Shown piece after piece: positions 17,162 through 27,436 of a DNA stretch of 64,000 bases. Origin of the DNA: an uncultured Oscillospiraceae bacterium. GTDB taxonomy: Bacteria > Bacillota > Clostridia > Oscillospirales > Oscillospiraceae. Each line of letters begins with the position of its first letter. Position 1 is the stretch's first letter. Below the pieces are notes generated by a model that was not told the origin of the DNA, searched no databases, and saw only the letters and a list, made by a program, of their open reading frames with translations. The DNA is taken from the NCBI GenBank assembly GCA_934591745.1, contig CAKTPQ010000002.1, forward strand, positions 17,339-81,338, read 5' to 3'. Both the position numbers and the translations under genes were made by a program.

Positions 17162-17914
17162 ATGGAAAAAGTCTACGCAAGGACAAAGGGCATCAAGGCC
17201 GACATGGTATCCGGTTTCTGCCCCGGCTGCATGCACTCCACCATCGTCAAGCTCATCGGCGAGGTGCTGGAGGAGATGGGTATGCTGGATAAGGCCGCCT
17301 GCGCCATCGGTGTCGGCTGCTGCGGCCTGCACATGGATTACTTTACATACGACTATCTGCTGGCGGCCCATGGGCGGGCCTGCGCCGTGGCCACCGGCGC
17401 CAAGCGCAGCAATCCCGACACGCTGGTGTTTACCTATCAGGGCGACGGCGATCTGGCATCCATCGGCCTGGCCGAGACCATGAGCGCCGCCAACCGGGGC
17501 GAGAATTTCTCCGTCATCTTCGTGAACAACGGCATTTACGGTATGACCGGCGGCCAGCTGGCACCTACCACGCTGGTGGGCATGAAGGCCACTACTGCCC
17601 CCAAGGGCCGCGATCCCAAGGAACATGGCTATCCCATGCACATGTGCGAAATTCTCAATCAGCTGACAGCGCCCTACTATCTGGAGCGCACCAGCTGCAA
17701 CAATCCCGCCAACGTGGCAAAGACCAAGGCGGCCATCCGCAAGGCGTTCCAGAACCAGCTGGACGGCAAGGGCTTCTCCATGGTGGAGATCGTCACCAGC
17801 TGTCCTACCAACTGGGGCCTCGACCCACTGGAGGCGCTGGACTTTCTGGAGGAAAAGATGCTCAGGGAGTTCCCGCTGGGCGTCATCCGGGATAAGGACA
17901 AGGAGGGCGTGTGA
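17162..17914 (+). CDS. 2-oxoacid:ferredoxin oxidoreductase beta subunit (TPP-binding)
   Basis: The protein has 250 residues. The TPP/Mg motif GDGDLASIGLAETMSAANRGENF with the downstream NN (VNNGIYGMTGGQ) is clear around 101-130. Cysteines in FCPGCMH (near 20) and GVGCCGLH are positioned like the cluster ligands of this family. It binds TPP pyrophosphate and pairs with the alpha subunit. Its TGA overlaps the ATG of the gamma-subunit gene by one base. Confidence 0.9.
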   Translation: MEKVYARTKGIKADMVSGFCPGCMHSTIVKLIGEVLEEMGMLDKAACAIGVGCCGLHMDYFTYDYLLAAHGRACAVATGAKRSNPDTLVFTYQGDGDLASIGLAETMSAANRGENFSVIFVNNGIYGMTGGQLAPTTLVGMKATTAPKGRDPKEHGYPMHMCEILNQLTAPYYLERTSCNNPANVAKTKAAIRKAFQNQLDGKGFSMVEIVTSCPTNWGLDPLEALDFLEEKMLREFPLGVIRDKDKEGV

Positions 17915-18459
17915 TGGAACGGAATCTGATGGTAGCCGGCTTCGGCGGGCAGGGTGTCATGACGCTGGGCAAGTTTCTGGCCGAGGCCGCCTGCGATTCG
18001 ACGGACAAGAATGTGACGTTCTTCCCCTCCTACGGCGCGGAGCAGCGGGGCGGCACCGCCAACTGCTATGTGGTCATCTCCGATGACGACATCGGCGCGC
18101 CGCTGGGGGATCACATGGACGATCTCATCGTCATGAACGACCCCAGTCTCAATAAGTTCCTCTATAAACTGGTGCCCGGCGGCACCCTGTTCATCAACAG
18201 CTCCATCGTCAAGAGCGAGATCGGCCGCAGCGATGTGAAGGTGGTGAGGGTGCCCGTAACGGAGATGGCGCTGGACATGGGCAGCGCCAAGGTGCTGAAC
18301 ATCATCATGCTGGGGGCCTACGTGGGCTATACGCAGGTGGTGCCGGAGGACGTGGTGTGGGGCACCATAGAGCATAAGCTGGGCAAAAAGCCGGCGCTGC
18401 TGCCCCTGAACAGGCAGGCCTTTGAGGCCGGACTGAAGATCGGGCGGGAGGCCCGCTGA
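17914..18459 (+). CDS. 2-oxoacid:ferredoxin oxidoreductase gamma subunit
   Basis: This 181-residue protein has the conserved VAGFGGQGVMTLGKFLAEA segment near the N-terminus and YGAEQRGGTANC in the middle, both hallmarks of the gamma (CoA-binding) subunit. ATG at 17914 is preferred to the GTG three bases earlier because AGGAGG spacing is better. It is the last gene of the operon and is followed by a strong terminator at 18474-18507. Confidence 0.9.
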   Translation: MERNLMVAGFGGQGVMTLGKFLAEAACDSTDKNVTFFPSYGAEQRGGTANCYVVISDDDIGAPLGDHMDDLIVMNDPSLNKFLYKLVPGGTLFINSSIVKSEIGRSDVKVVRVPVTEMALDMGSAKVLNIIMLGAYVGYTQVVPEDVVWGTIEHKLGKKPALLPLNRQAFEAGLKIGREAR

Positions 18460-18473
18460 CCCCTCATACGAAG

Positions 18474-18507
18474 AAAGGACGCCGCAGCACCGCTGCGGCG
18501 TCCTTTT
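18474..18507 (+). terminator. Terminator of the butyrate kinase / 2-oxoacid oxidoreductase operon
   Basis: GGACGCCGCAGC and GCTGCGGCGTCC form a 12-bp stem with an ACC loop, followed by TTTTATT and preceded by AAA. It also faces the convergent MFS gene. Confidence 0.85.
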
Positions 18508-18541
18508 ATTGCATATAGAAAACTGCGGGCCGGGAATGCTT

Positions 18542-19765
18542 TTACTTCTGCTTTTTGTCCAGCACCGAGATGGCCAGGGAGCAGACAATGCCTGCTGCGG
18601 CCAGCCCGATGATCAGGAAAAACGTGCTGTTGTAGGAGCCGCTGGCATCGAACAGCGCGCCGGAGATGGTGCTGCCGAAGCTGGCGAAGATCAGGTTGCT
18701 GTTGATGAGGGGAAAGTTCACCGGATAGTGGGCAGGGCCGAAATAGGCCCGGCAGAACGCGGAGTTGGTGGGCGTCACGCCGGAGTAGGCCAGACCGCCC
18801 ACGATGAAGCCGATGATGACCACCGTGACGCTGCGGCTGCTGAGGGCAAAGATCAGGATGGCGGCGGTGGCGATGAACAGGATGTTCACCAACTGCATGG
18901 ACAGGCTGCGGCCGTACTTGTCGTACATGCCGCCGAACAGTACCCGGCCCAAAGCGTTGCAGATGGAGATAAGGCCCACGATGGTGGCCACAGCCGCCGC
19001 GGTCTGGCCGGCGCTGGCCTCCCACACCATGCCGCTGGCCTGGGAGATCAGGGCGAGGCCGGCGGCGCTGAGGGCGATGGCCCACACGTAGTACAGCCAG
19101 AAGGCGGGTTTTTTCAGCATTTGGCCAGGGGTGCAGTCCGCCGCCGCAGGACGGATGGCCTTGGCGCCGCCCTTGGCCTCCGGCGCCGCAAAGTCCACCG
19201 GAGGCGCCACAAAGAAGAAGGAGCAGATCGCCAGCACCACGAAGATGAGGACGCCCATCACCAGAAAGCTGGTGCGCCAGCCGCCGATCTCTGCCGGCGT
19301 CCACGCCTGATAGAGCTTGCCGATGACGAAGCTGCCGCCGCCGAAGCCCATCAGCAGCACGCCGGAGATAAGGCCGGGCCGGTCAGGGAACCAGCGGACC
19401 ATGGTGCTCATCACCGCGTTGTAGCACATACCGGAGCCAAGGCCGCACAGGAAGCCGAAGCCGATGTACAGCATGACCGGGGTCTGGGTGCGGCTGGCCA
19501 GGAAGAAGCCCAGCAGGAACAGCACCGCGCCGATGCGGACAGACGTCTTGGCGCTGAGCTTGCCGGCCAGCAGGCCGCACAGCAGGGAGCCGACGCAGAA
19601 CAGGATCATCACCAGCGTGAACGTCAGGCTCAACTGCGCCTTGCTCCACACGGTGAACTCGGCGGCGATGGGGGTGGACAGCACGCTCCACGCGTAGACA
19701 AGACCGGCAAACAGCAGCACGATCACGCCCACGATGGCGTAGACCCAGCGGTTCAGTTGCTTCAT
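18542..19765 (-). CDS. MFS transporter, OFA (oxalate/formate antiporter-like) family
   Basis: This 407-residue protein has about 12 hydrophobic segments. It opens with the OFA-type N-terminus RWVYAIVGVIVLLFAGLVYAWSV and has LLAGKLSAKTSVR as its first cytoplasmic MFS loop. A central hydrophilic loop lies around residues 190-215. OFA members exchange small carboxylates across the membrane. In a genome fermenting amino acids, export or exchange of an organic acid is plausible. The start follows GGAGGTATCCCCCC. It appears monocistronic and convergent with the preceding + operon. Confidence 0.8.
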   Translation of the reverse strand: MKQLNRWVYAIVGVIVLLFAGLVYAWSVLSTPIAAEFTVWSKAQLSLTFTLVMILFCVGSLLCGLLAGKLSAKTSVRIGAVLFLLGFFLASRTQTPVMLYIGFGFLCGLGSGMCYNAVMSTMVRWFPDRPGLISGVLLMGFGGGSFVIGKLYQAWTPAEIGGWRTSFLVMGVLIFVVLAICSFFFVAPPVDFAAPEAKGGAKAIRPAAADCTPGQMLKKPAFWLYYVWAIALSAAGLALISQASGMVWEASAGQTAAAVATIVGLISICNALGRVLFGGMYDKYGRSLSMQLVNILFIATAAILIFALSSRSVTVVIIGFIVGGLAYSGVTPTNSAFCRAYFGPAHYPVNFPLINSNLIFASFGSTISGALFDASGSYNSTFFLIIGLAAAGIVCSLAISVLDKKQK

Positions 19766-19852
19766 GGGGGGATACCTCCGTTAAAATGTTGTCAGGATAT
19801 CAGTTTATCGAACCATTCGATAAAAAGCAAGAGGAAACCGGAAAATCGGCGG

Positions 19853-19884
19853 AAAAACAGCGGAGGGCGCAGCCCTCCGCTGTT
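19853..19884 (-). terminator. Terminator of the ABM/tatD transcript
   Basis: CAGCGGAGGGC/GCCCTCCGCTG stem with a 3-base loop; on the minus strand it is followed by TTTTT. It lies 13 bases beyond the tatD stop. Confidence 0.8.
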
Positions 19885-19897
19885 TTGTGCGTTGTTT

Positions 19898-20662
19898 TCA
19901 GGGAATACGGAACAGGCGCTTCCCGTTTTCCGTGGTGATGCGGGCTATCTCCTCCGGTGTCACGCCCTTCCACTCCGCCAGCTTCTCCGCCACCAGATGG
20001 ACATAGCTGGAGTCATTGCGCCGGCCCCGGTAGGGCACCGGCGTCATGTAGGGGCTGTCCGTCTCGATGAGCATCCGGTCCAGCGGCGTCACTGCCGCCA
20101 CCTCCGGGGCGCGGCGGGCATTCTTGTAAGTCACGGGTCCGTCGAAGCCCAGATACCACCCCAGCTTCAGCAGCTCCTGCGCCATCTCCGGACTGCCGGA
20201 GAAGCAGTGGAACACGCCGGTGACGCCGGGGAACTCCCGGATGATGGACAGCGTGTCGGCGTGGGCCTCCCGGTCGTGGATGATGACGGGCAGCGCCAGC
20301 TCCCCGGCCAGTGCCAGCTGGTCGCGGAGCACCTGCTGCTGCAGGTCACGGGGCGGGTTCTCCGCCCAGTAGTAGTCCAGTCCGATTTCGCCGATGGCCG
20401 CCGTCTTGGGCTGCTGTGCCAGCTGCCGCAGCGCCGCCAAATCCCCGGCGGTATAGCCGCCGCAGTTCTCCGGATGGATACCCACCGCCGCGTAGACGTG
20501 GGGATACGCCGCCGCGTACTGCACCGCCTTGCGGGAGCTTTCCACGTCGCAGCCGGGGTTCAGGACAAGGCCCACCCCCTGCCCCGGCAGCGCCGTCAGC
20601 ACCGCGTCCCGGTCGGCATCGAAGGCTTCGTCATCGTAATGGGCGTGGGTGTCGAACAGCAT
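19898..20662 (-). CDS. tatD: TatD-family metal-dependent hydrolase (DNase)
   Basis: This 254-residue TIM-barrel amidohydrolase-family protein carries DTHAHYDDEAFD at the N-terminus (HxH metal ligands), GEIGLDYYW (Glu ligand), PVIIHDREAH, FHCFSGS and ETDSPYMTPVPYRG, the full set of TatD motifs. TatD proteins are 3'-5' exonucleases linked to DNA quality control. The ATG is 2 bases after the stop of the upstream monooxygenase gene, so they are co-transcribed from the promoter at 20992-21020. Confidence 0.92.
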   Translation of the reverse strand: MLFDTHAHYDDEAFDADRDAVLTALPGQGVGLVLNPGCDVESSRKAVQYAAAYPHVYAAVGIHPENCGGYTAGDLAALRQLAQQPKTAAIGEIGLDYYWAENPPRDLQQQVLRDQLALAGELALPVIIHDREAHADTLSIIREFPGVTGVFHCFSGSPEMAQELLKLGWYLGFDGPVTYKNARRAPEVAAVTPLDRMLIETDSPYMTPVPYRGRRNDSSYVHLVAEKLAEWKGVTPEEIARITTENGKRLFRIP

Positions 20663-20664
20663 GG

Positions 20665-20964
20665 TCAGTCCTCCAGCCGGACGCGGCCCAGCTTGGTGGC
20701 GGCAATGTACTTGTCCTTGATCTCCCGCAGACGGGTCATATGGGGCTGCTGCATGTGGATGCGCTGGTGTTCCGCGCTCTCCCACCGCTCGATGAGCAGC
20801 ACCACGTTCTCGTCCTGGGCGGAGAAGTAGTAGTCGTAGGCCAGACAGCCCGGCTCCTGACGGATCAGGGTGAGGATGCCCGCCTCCACGATCTCCCGGA
20901 CGAAGGCCTCGCGGCAGCCGTCCTTGGCCGTATAGCGCACGTACAGAGTCAGTTGTTCTTCCAT
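20665..20964 (-). CDS. ABM-fold putative quinol monooxygenase
   Basis: This 99-residue protein is a typical antibiotic-biosynthesis-monooxygenase (YgiN-like) dimeric ferredoxin-like fold: an N-terminal LTLYVRYTAKDG strand, EPGCLAYDYYFSA, then VVLLIERWESAEHQRIH. GGAGGT lies five bases before the ATG; the longer open frame (to 21165) runs through the promoter and is not coding. It may oxidise quinols or scavenge reactive aldehydes; the substrate is unknown. It is the first gene of a two-gene operon with tatD. Confidence 0.8.
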   Translation of the reverse strand: MEEQLTLYVRYTAKDGCREAFVREIVEAGILTLIRQEPGCLAYDYYFSAQDENVVLLIERWESAEHQRIHMQQPHMTRLREIKDKYIAATKLGRVRLED

Positions 20965-20991
20965 GATGCACCTCCGAAGTGATTTTGCCCC

Positions 20992-21020
20992 ATTGTAGCA
21001 CAGCCGGGGCGGCGGTGCAA
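20992..21020 (-). promoter_or_regulatory. Promoter of the ABM/tatD operon
   Basis: Minus-strand TTGCAC (21015-21020), a 17-base spacer and TACAAT (20992-20997). Confidence 0.6.
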
Positions 21021-21047
21021 ATTTTTCCGCCCGGCAGGCAAAAAAGC

Positions 21048-21094
21048 ATTTACAAGCTGTATAAAATAGGGTATGATTTACGGGCTGTATAAAA
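21048..21094 (+). promoter_or_regulatory. XRE gene promoter with direct-repeat operator
   Basis: TTTACA (21049-21054), a 17-base spacer and TATGAT (21072-21077) form the promoter. Two near-identical 19-base direct repeats (ATTTAC-NN-GCTGTATAAAA) at 21048-21066 and 21076-21094, period 28, overlap the -35 box and the start point. They are placed for autorepression by the XRE protein. Confidence 0.6.
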
Positions 21095-21112
21095 ATTGAC
21101 GGGGTGAGAGAG

Positions 21113-21766
21113 ATGGCAACGGATTTTTCCAGAACACTGAGCCTGCTGCGGCAGGAGATGGGCATCAGCCAGCGGAAGGCGGCGGCGGCCCTGGGTATCA
21201 GTCAGGCGCTGCTGAGCCACTATGAAAACGGCATCCGGGAGCCGGGACTGGCCTTCGTGGCCCGGGCCTGCGACTTCTACCATGTGTCGGCGGACTTCCT
21301 GCTGGGGCGCACCAACTCCAGGGATGGCTCCATCATCGAAGCGGCGGAGCTGTACGACGCCAGCGACGAAAAGGGGACGCTGAAGGGCAGTATTCTGGCC
21401 ATGCTGCAGAAGAAGCTGGTGGTGAACACTACCGGCGTGCTGTTCGACCTGCTGGGCAAGTGGGGCGACCGGGAGGCCATCACCGCCGCCGGCGACTGCC
21501 TCAGTACGGCGCTGTACACGCTGCTGCGGCACCTGTACCGGCGCAGCGGCGGCAACGAGGACTTCTTCGCCACCGACCCGGTGGATTTCGATGCCGGCGC
21601 GGTGGACGCGGCCATGCTGCGCAGCCGTGCGGCGTACCTGCGGGCACTGGCCGGAGCGGAGCAGATGCCGGAGCTGACCTCCGACGCCCTCACCGCCGCC
21701 CCCGGCCTGGGGCAGAGCACGGCGCAGGTCGTCCACAACGTGGACGAGCTGGCGGCAAGACCATAA
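21113..21766 (+). CDS. XRE-family transcriptional regulator
   Basis: The protein has 217 residues. The N-terminal helix-turn-helix (about 7-62) reads [20 protein letters not shown] then [17 protein letters not shown]. The remaining 150 residues are a helical domain of unknown function. ATG at 21113 is chosen over the GTG at 21104 because the GGGGTGA sequence is then suitably spaced. It lies 34 bases before lepA on the same strand, so lepA may be partly co-expressed. The direct repeats at its promoter suggest autoregulation. Confidence 0.8.
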   Translation: MATDFSRTLSLLRQEMGISQRKAAAALGISQALLSHYENGIREPGLAFVARACDFYHVSADFLLGRTNSRDGSIIEAAELYDASDEKGTLKGSILAMLQKKLVVNTTGVLFDLLGKWGDREAITAAGDCLSTALYTLLRHLYRRSGGNEDFFATDPVDFDAGAVDAAMLRSRAAYLRALAGAEQMPELTSDALTAAPGLGQSTAQVVHNVDELAARP

Positions 21767-21800
21767 GAGAATCGGGGTTCCCAAAGGAGGCTTATCTATA

Positions 21801-23609
<1,809 letters not shown>

Positions 23610-23615
23610 TATACG

Positions 23616-23655
23616 AAAAAGCAGACCCGCGGCGGAGCCGCGGGTCTGCTTTTTA
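23616..23655. terminator. Bidirectional terminator between lepA and the AKR pseudogene
   Basis: GCAGACCCGCGGC/GCCGCGGGTCTGC stem with GGA loop, AAAAA on one side and TTTTT on the other. It serves both convergent transcripts. Confidence 0.88.
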
Positions 23656-23662
23656 TATGGTC

Positions 23663-24161
23663 TTACGCGCCGAAATAGGACAAAATGTCCTGCATCCGCC
23701 GGCTCTGGGCCACATGGAAGGGACAGCGGCTGTCGCAGTGGCCGCAGCCGATGCAGTCACCGGCCCGCTTTTCCAGCGTCAGATAGTGCTCCCTGGCCAG
23801 CTTGTCCCCCTGCATGGCCAGGTCGTAGTACTTGTTGATGAGGGCGATGTCCAGCCCGCTGGCAGCGGCAGTACAGGTCGTACCGCTCGCCGCTCCCGCC
23901 GATGCCGAAGTCGCCGGAGGTGTAGTCCGCGCCAAAGTGGATCTGGAGATACACCCTGTCCCGGATGCCCTCCAGTGCTTTGCCGTAGGCATCGAAGATG
24001 GCGGCGTGGCCGCCGGCCATGTCGAAATAGTTGCCGCCGCTTTCATAGGCGGCGCGGACCGTGGCAATGATCTCCGCCTCCGGCTGTGCGCCGATGACGG
24101 AGGAACCCATGCCGATGATGCCGATCTTTTCCCCGCCGTGGGGCAGAACGCGGTATTCCAT
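23663..24161 (-). pseudogene. Aldo/keto reductase (ferredoxin-domain type), internally deleted and frameshifted
   Basis: The start (MEYRVLPHGGEKIGIIGMG) and the end (AGDCIGCGHCDSRCPFHV, then ILSYFGA) match the two ends of the roughly 370-residue AKR family that carries a C-terminal 4Fe-4S domain. Only about 165 codons remain. IHFGADYTSG jumps directly to DFGIGGSGERYDLY, and after CRCQ the frame shifts to resume at SGLDIALINKYYDLA. At least two internal segments, including most of the TIM barrel, are missing. The two frames overlap around 23757-24067. The product cannot be active. It lies just upstream of the SLC13-type gene on the opposite side of the lepA terminator. Confidence 0.85.
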
Positions 24162-24196
24162 GATAAAACCTTCTATGTATGATGGGTGCGTTGGGT

Positions 24197-25555
24197 CTAC
24201 ATCCAGATCAGCCAGACCAGCAGGTAGCCGGAGATGACCGCCGCCAGTGTGAAGGGTACGCCGAATTTCATGAACGTGCCGGAGCTGACGGAATAGCCCT
24301 CCTTGCGGAGGATGCCGATACCGGCGATGTTGGCGCTGGCGCCGATGGGCGTCAGGTTGCCGCCCAGCGTGGCACCCACCAGCAAGCCGAAGTACATCAG
24401 GTTCGGTTCCACCGCCAGCCCGCCGGCGGCGCTGAGCCGTTCCGTCACCACGGCCACCACAGGCAGCATGGTGGCGGTGTAGGGGATGTTGTCGATAAAA
24501 GCGGAGCAGAGCACGGACATCCAGACGATGACGGAGTAGACGATGAAAATGGAGCCGCGGGAGCCGTCGCCGCTGATGCCGGCCAGGGCGGTGCCCAGCA
24601 GGTCGATGATACCGGCGCGGCTGATGCCGCCGATGACCACGAACAGACCGGCCAGCAGGGACAGCGTATAGAAGTCGATCTCCAGCACGGCCCGGCCGAT
24701 GATCTCCCGGCTGCCGGAGCGCCGCACCTCGCGGATGAGGCCGATCACGAAGAAGAACATACAGATCAGGCCGTTGGTGATCTCCAGCTTATAGAACTGG
24801 CCAGGCTGCGCCGCCGACTGATAGGGGATGAAAGAGACGGCGATCAGCGACGCGATGGTGAGGCACAGCAGCCATGTCGGCCACTTGTCCTCCACCGGCG
24901 TGCGGTCATGCAGGCGGATGGCGGCGTTCTCCTTCCGGAAGAACCAGAGAATGATGAGAGCGCTCAGCAGGGCGCCGCACTCCGTGACCCAGAACATGCC
25001 GGGCTTGCCGTCCACGAAGAAGAAGTCCATGAAGTCCAGACCGGCAGCCTTGGCCAGCAGAATGGACGTGGTGTCACCCACCAGCGTGGCGGCGCCCTGC
25101 AGATTGGAGGAGATGGCGATGCAGATAATGGCCGGCACCGGGGAGATGTGCAGTTTTTTGCACAGGGCCAGCGCCACCGGTGCCACCATCAGCACCGTGG
25201 CCACGTTATCCACGAAGGCGGAGATCACGCCGGCAAACAGGGACAGCACCACCACCAGCCACTTGACGCTGTGGATATGGGAGACGAGGATATCGCTCAT
25301 CCGCTGGGGCATTTTGGACTCGATGAACAGAAACACCGTGCCCATGGTACCGGTGATCATCAGGATCACGTTCCAGTCGATCTGCCCGAGAGCGTCGCCC
25401 ACGGTGTAGCGGAAGTCCGGAAAGACGCCGGTGCTGCCCACCGCCACGAAGATCGCTGCGGACAGCACCGCCACATAGGGGCGGATCTGCTGGAAGGCGA
25501 ACATGAGGACATAGGTGACGACGAAAAGGATCGCCGCGAAAATCGTTGCATTCAT
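24197..25555 (-). CDS. SLC13 / ArsB-NhaD-type membrane permease
   Basis: This 452-residue protein has about 11-12 transmembrane segments. Two related halves each carry a conserved motif of the ion transporter superfamily: SAFVDNVATVLMVAPVALAL near 110 and SAFIDNIPYTATMLPVVAVV near 350, followed by LGGNLTPIGASANI. This pattern suits citrate/dicarboxylate, arsenite or Na+ transport; substrate cannot be chosen from sequence. No ArsA or regulator is nearby. The gene appears monocistronic, 35 bases downstream of the AKR pseudogene start. Confidence 0.78.
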   Translation of the reverse strand: MNATIFAAILFVVTYVLMFAFQQIRPYVAVLSAAIFVAVGSTGVFPDFRYTVGDALGQIDWNVILMITGTMGTVFLFIESKMPQRMSDILVSHIHSVKWLVVVLSLFAGVISAFVDNVATVLMVAPVALALCKKLHISPVPAIICIAISSNLQGAATLVGDTTSILLAKAAGLDFMDFFFVDGKPGMFWVTECGALLSALIILWFFRKENAAIRLHDRTPVEDKWPTWLLCLTIASLIAVSFIPYQSAAQPGQFYKLEITNGLICMFFFVIGLIREVRRSGSREIIGRAVLEIDFYTLSLLAGLFVVIGGISRAGIIDLLGTALAGISGDGSRGSIFIVYSVIVWMSVLCSAFIDNIPYTATMLPVVAVVTERLSAAGGLAVEPNLMYFGLLVGATLGGNLTPIGASANIAGIGILRKEGYSVSSGTFMKFGVPFTLAAVISGYLLVWLIWM

Positions 25556-25592
25556 AGGTTTTATACCATCCTGTTTTGTTTGGCGGTCGGCG

Positions 25593-26567
25593 TCAGTTCT
25601 GCCGGTATATCCGCATGTCTGTCAGCAGCGGATAGCTCACCGGCGCGGCACCGTCCAGATCGGCGCGGTGCATGTCCACGGCGGTGATCTGGCTGTTTTC
25701 GTAGGTAGTGTAGTAATACACGCCCCGGTCGGCGCTGCAGCAGCCGGTATACAGCGTCAGCTCGCAGGCGCCGTCGGACAGGCGGCAGCAGCCCCGCTGC
25801 TGTGCCGCCGCGCCCAGGATGTGGAACAGCTGGCTCAGGCTCTCCACCTCGCTGTCACCGGAGACAGAGTTGGCCCGGACAAAGGCCGTCCGCACGAACC
25901 GGGACTGGGAGGACAGATCCCCCGGCAGCCCCATGGCGCCCATGCCCCGGCTGTACGCCGCCAGCGGCAGCTCCGGCGCGAACCGGTTCACCGGCGGCTC
26001 CGGCGACAGCTGGGCGTAGTTGTTCAGGGTGAACAGCTGCATGGGAAACGGCGGCTCGTTGGTCAGGACCCCGGCGGGATCGTCATAGACGTGCAGCCCG
26101 TCGGCCACCGATTCCACCGCGATGCAGCCGGTGCGGTCGGCGACCATCCAGTGGAGCTGGGCCGTGGGCAGACCGGCGGAATAGGGCGTGTCGGTGATGT
26201 TGGTGCGCTCCAGCAGCGTCCGGGCCTCCGATAGTGTGGCACAGCGGCCCAGCAGCCATGGGATCAGTTCGAACTGGGCCACGTTCTCCGCGCCCTCCCG
26301 CACCGGGTGGTACACCGCGCTGCGCACAAAGTTCAGCCCCGCGATGCACAGGCCCTTTTCATTCACCGCATCGTAGTACAGGGGAAAGCCGTCCCGCATG
26401 TGGGCCATGCCGATCATGGCATAATGCGTCTCCAGCGCGGCACCGTGCCGCAGGGGCAGGGGCCACCGGCGGGGGGTGATGACCACGCTCTCCCCGAAGG
26501 AGCGCTCATAGTCCAGATTTCGCCCGAAGTAGAAATGCTTGGTCTGATATGTGGCTGCCGTACACAT
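25593..26567 (-). CDS. bsh: Bile salt hydrolase (choloylglycine hydrolase)
   Basis: This 324-residue Ntn-hydrolase starts MCTAATYQT, so removal of Met exposes the nucleophile Cys2. All residues known in Lactobacillus/Clostridium BSH active sites are at matching positions: Cys2, Arg16 and Asp19 in FGRNLDYE, Asn79 in AGLNF, Asn170 in GVLTN and Arg223 in SSQSRFVR. The SRGMGAMGLPGDLSS segment is almost identical to known BSHs. It hydrolyses glycine- or taurine-conjugated bile acids in the cytoplasm; no signal peptide is present. The start is set by the Cys2 requirement and AGGAGG 7 bases upstream. Penicillin V acylase is a less likely alternative. Confidence 0.93.
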   Translation of the reverse strand: MCTAATYQTKHFYFGRNLDYERSFGESVVITPRRWPLPLRHGAALETHYAMIGMAHMRDGFPLYYDAVNEKGLCIAGLNFVRSAVYHPVREGAENVAQFELIPWLLGRCATLSEARTLLERTNITDTPYSAGLPTAQLHWMVADRTGCIAVESVADGLHVYDDPAGVLTNEPPFPMQLFTLNNYAQLSPEPPVNRFAPELPLAAYSRGMGAMGLPGDLSSQSRFVRTAFVRANSVSGDSEVESLSQLFHILGAAAQQRGCCRLSDGACELTLYTGCCSADRGVYYYTTYENSQITAVDMHRADLDGAAPVSYPLLTDMRIYRQN

Positions 26568-26593
26568 GGTGCCGCCTCCTTTGTTTTTTTCAC

Positions 26594-26638
26594 AGTATGC
26601 CCCGCGGCGAGGGAAAAACTCGCCGCGGGGCATTTTTT
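26594..26638. other. Strong hairpin between proC and bsh
   Basis: GCCCCGCGGCGAG and its near-complement flank an A-rich loop. A T-run follows only on the plus strand, opposite to both genes, so on the minus transcript it is a stem-loop between proC and bsh rather than a clear terminator. It could separate or stabilise the two messages. Confidence 0.5.
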
Positions 26639-27420
26639 CACATCCGCTTGTCTTTTTCCAGCACGGCCTGCACCGCCGCGTGAACGGCGGACTCAAAGCC
26701 GCCCTGCTGGAGCGCCAGCAGACCCTCTACCGTGGTACCGCCGGGGGATGTGACCCGGTCGATCAGCGCCCACGGGTGCTGGCCGGATAGACGCACCATG
26801 CGGCCGCTGCCCTCCGCCATGGCGGCGGCGATCTCCACCGCCATACCCTTGGGCATACCGGCCTGTACCGCCGCCTCTGCCAAAGCGTTGATGTACAGAT
26901 AGGTGTAGGCAGGGGCGGCGCCGCCGATGGCGCTGACGATGCCCATGAACTTCTCCGGCACCTCCACCGCCGTGCCGAAGGTGCCAAGCAGCGTGGCCGC
27001 CAGCACCTTCTGCTCATCAGAGACGGCGTCATTGGCGCACCAGCCGGTGACGGACGCGCCCACCACCGCGTTGATGTTGGGCATGACACGGATAATGGCC
27101 GCCTGTCCCAGACGGGCCTCCAGCCACGCCAGCTCCTTGCCCGCCGCCACGGATATGAACAGTCTGCCGGACGGGGGCGCAAGCTCTGCCAGCACTCCCT
27201 CCAAAATCTGGGGCTTTACCGCCAGCACCACCACGTCGCTGGCATCCAGCACCGCCTGATTGGACGGCAGCAGCCGCAGACCGCACTGCTCCGCCAGCTC
27301 CTTCGCCTTTTCCGGGTGGGGATTGTGGCCGCAGAGGGTCACGCCCTCCAGCTGCGCCGCCGCGATGCCCCGCACCATGGCGGAGGCCATATTGCCCAGT
27401 CCGATGAATCCAATGACCAT
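26638..27420 (-). CDS. proC: Pyrroline-5-carboxylate reductase
   Basis: This 260-residue protein has an N-terminal NAD(P)-binding motif IGFIGLGNMASAMVRG (residues 3-18), VVLAVKPQ near 75, and the C-terminal ProC signature ALIDRVTSPGGTTVEGL (about 218-234). It makes proline from pyrroline-5-carboxylate. In an amino acid fermenter it can also serve proline redox balance. The start MVIGF has GAGGAG upstream; the longer frame to 27516 lies inside pyk. It follows pyk by 16 bases and is probably co-transcribed. Confidence 0.95.
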   Translation of the reverse strand: MVIGFIGLGNMASAMVRGIAAAQLEGVTLCGHNPHPEKAKELAEQCGLRLLPSNQAVLDASDVVVLAVKPQILEGVLAELAPPSGRLFISVAAGKELAWLEARLGQAAIIRVMPNINAVVGASVTGWCANDAVSDEQKVLAATLLGTFGTAVEVPEKFMGIVSAIGGAAPAYTYLYINALAEAAVQAGMPKGMAVEIAAAMAEGSGRMVRLSGQHPWALIDRVTSPGGTTVEGLLALQQGGFESAVHAAVQAVLEKDKRM

Positions 27421-27436
27421 ATGCGTCTCCTCCTCT

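Noticed and set aside
26594-26638. Terminator of proC
   Set aside because: The T-run lies on the opposite strand to both flanking genes, so a minus-strand terminator is not supported.
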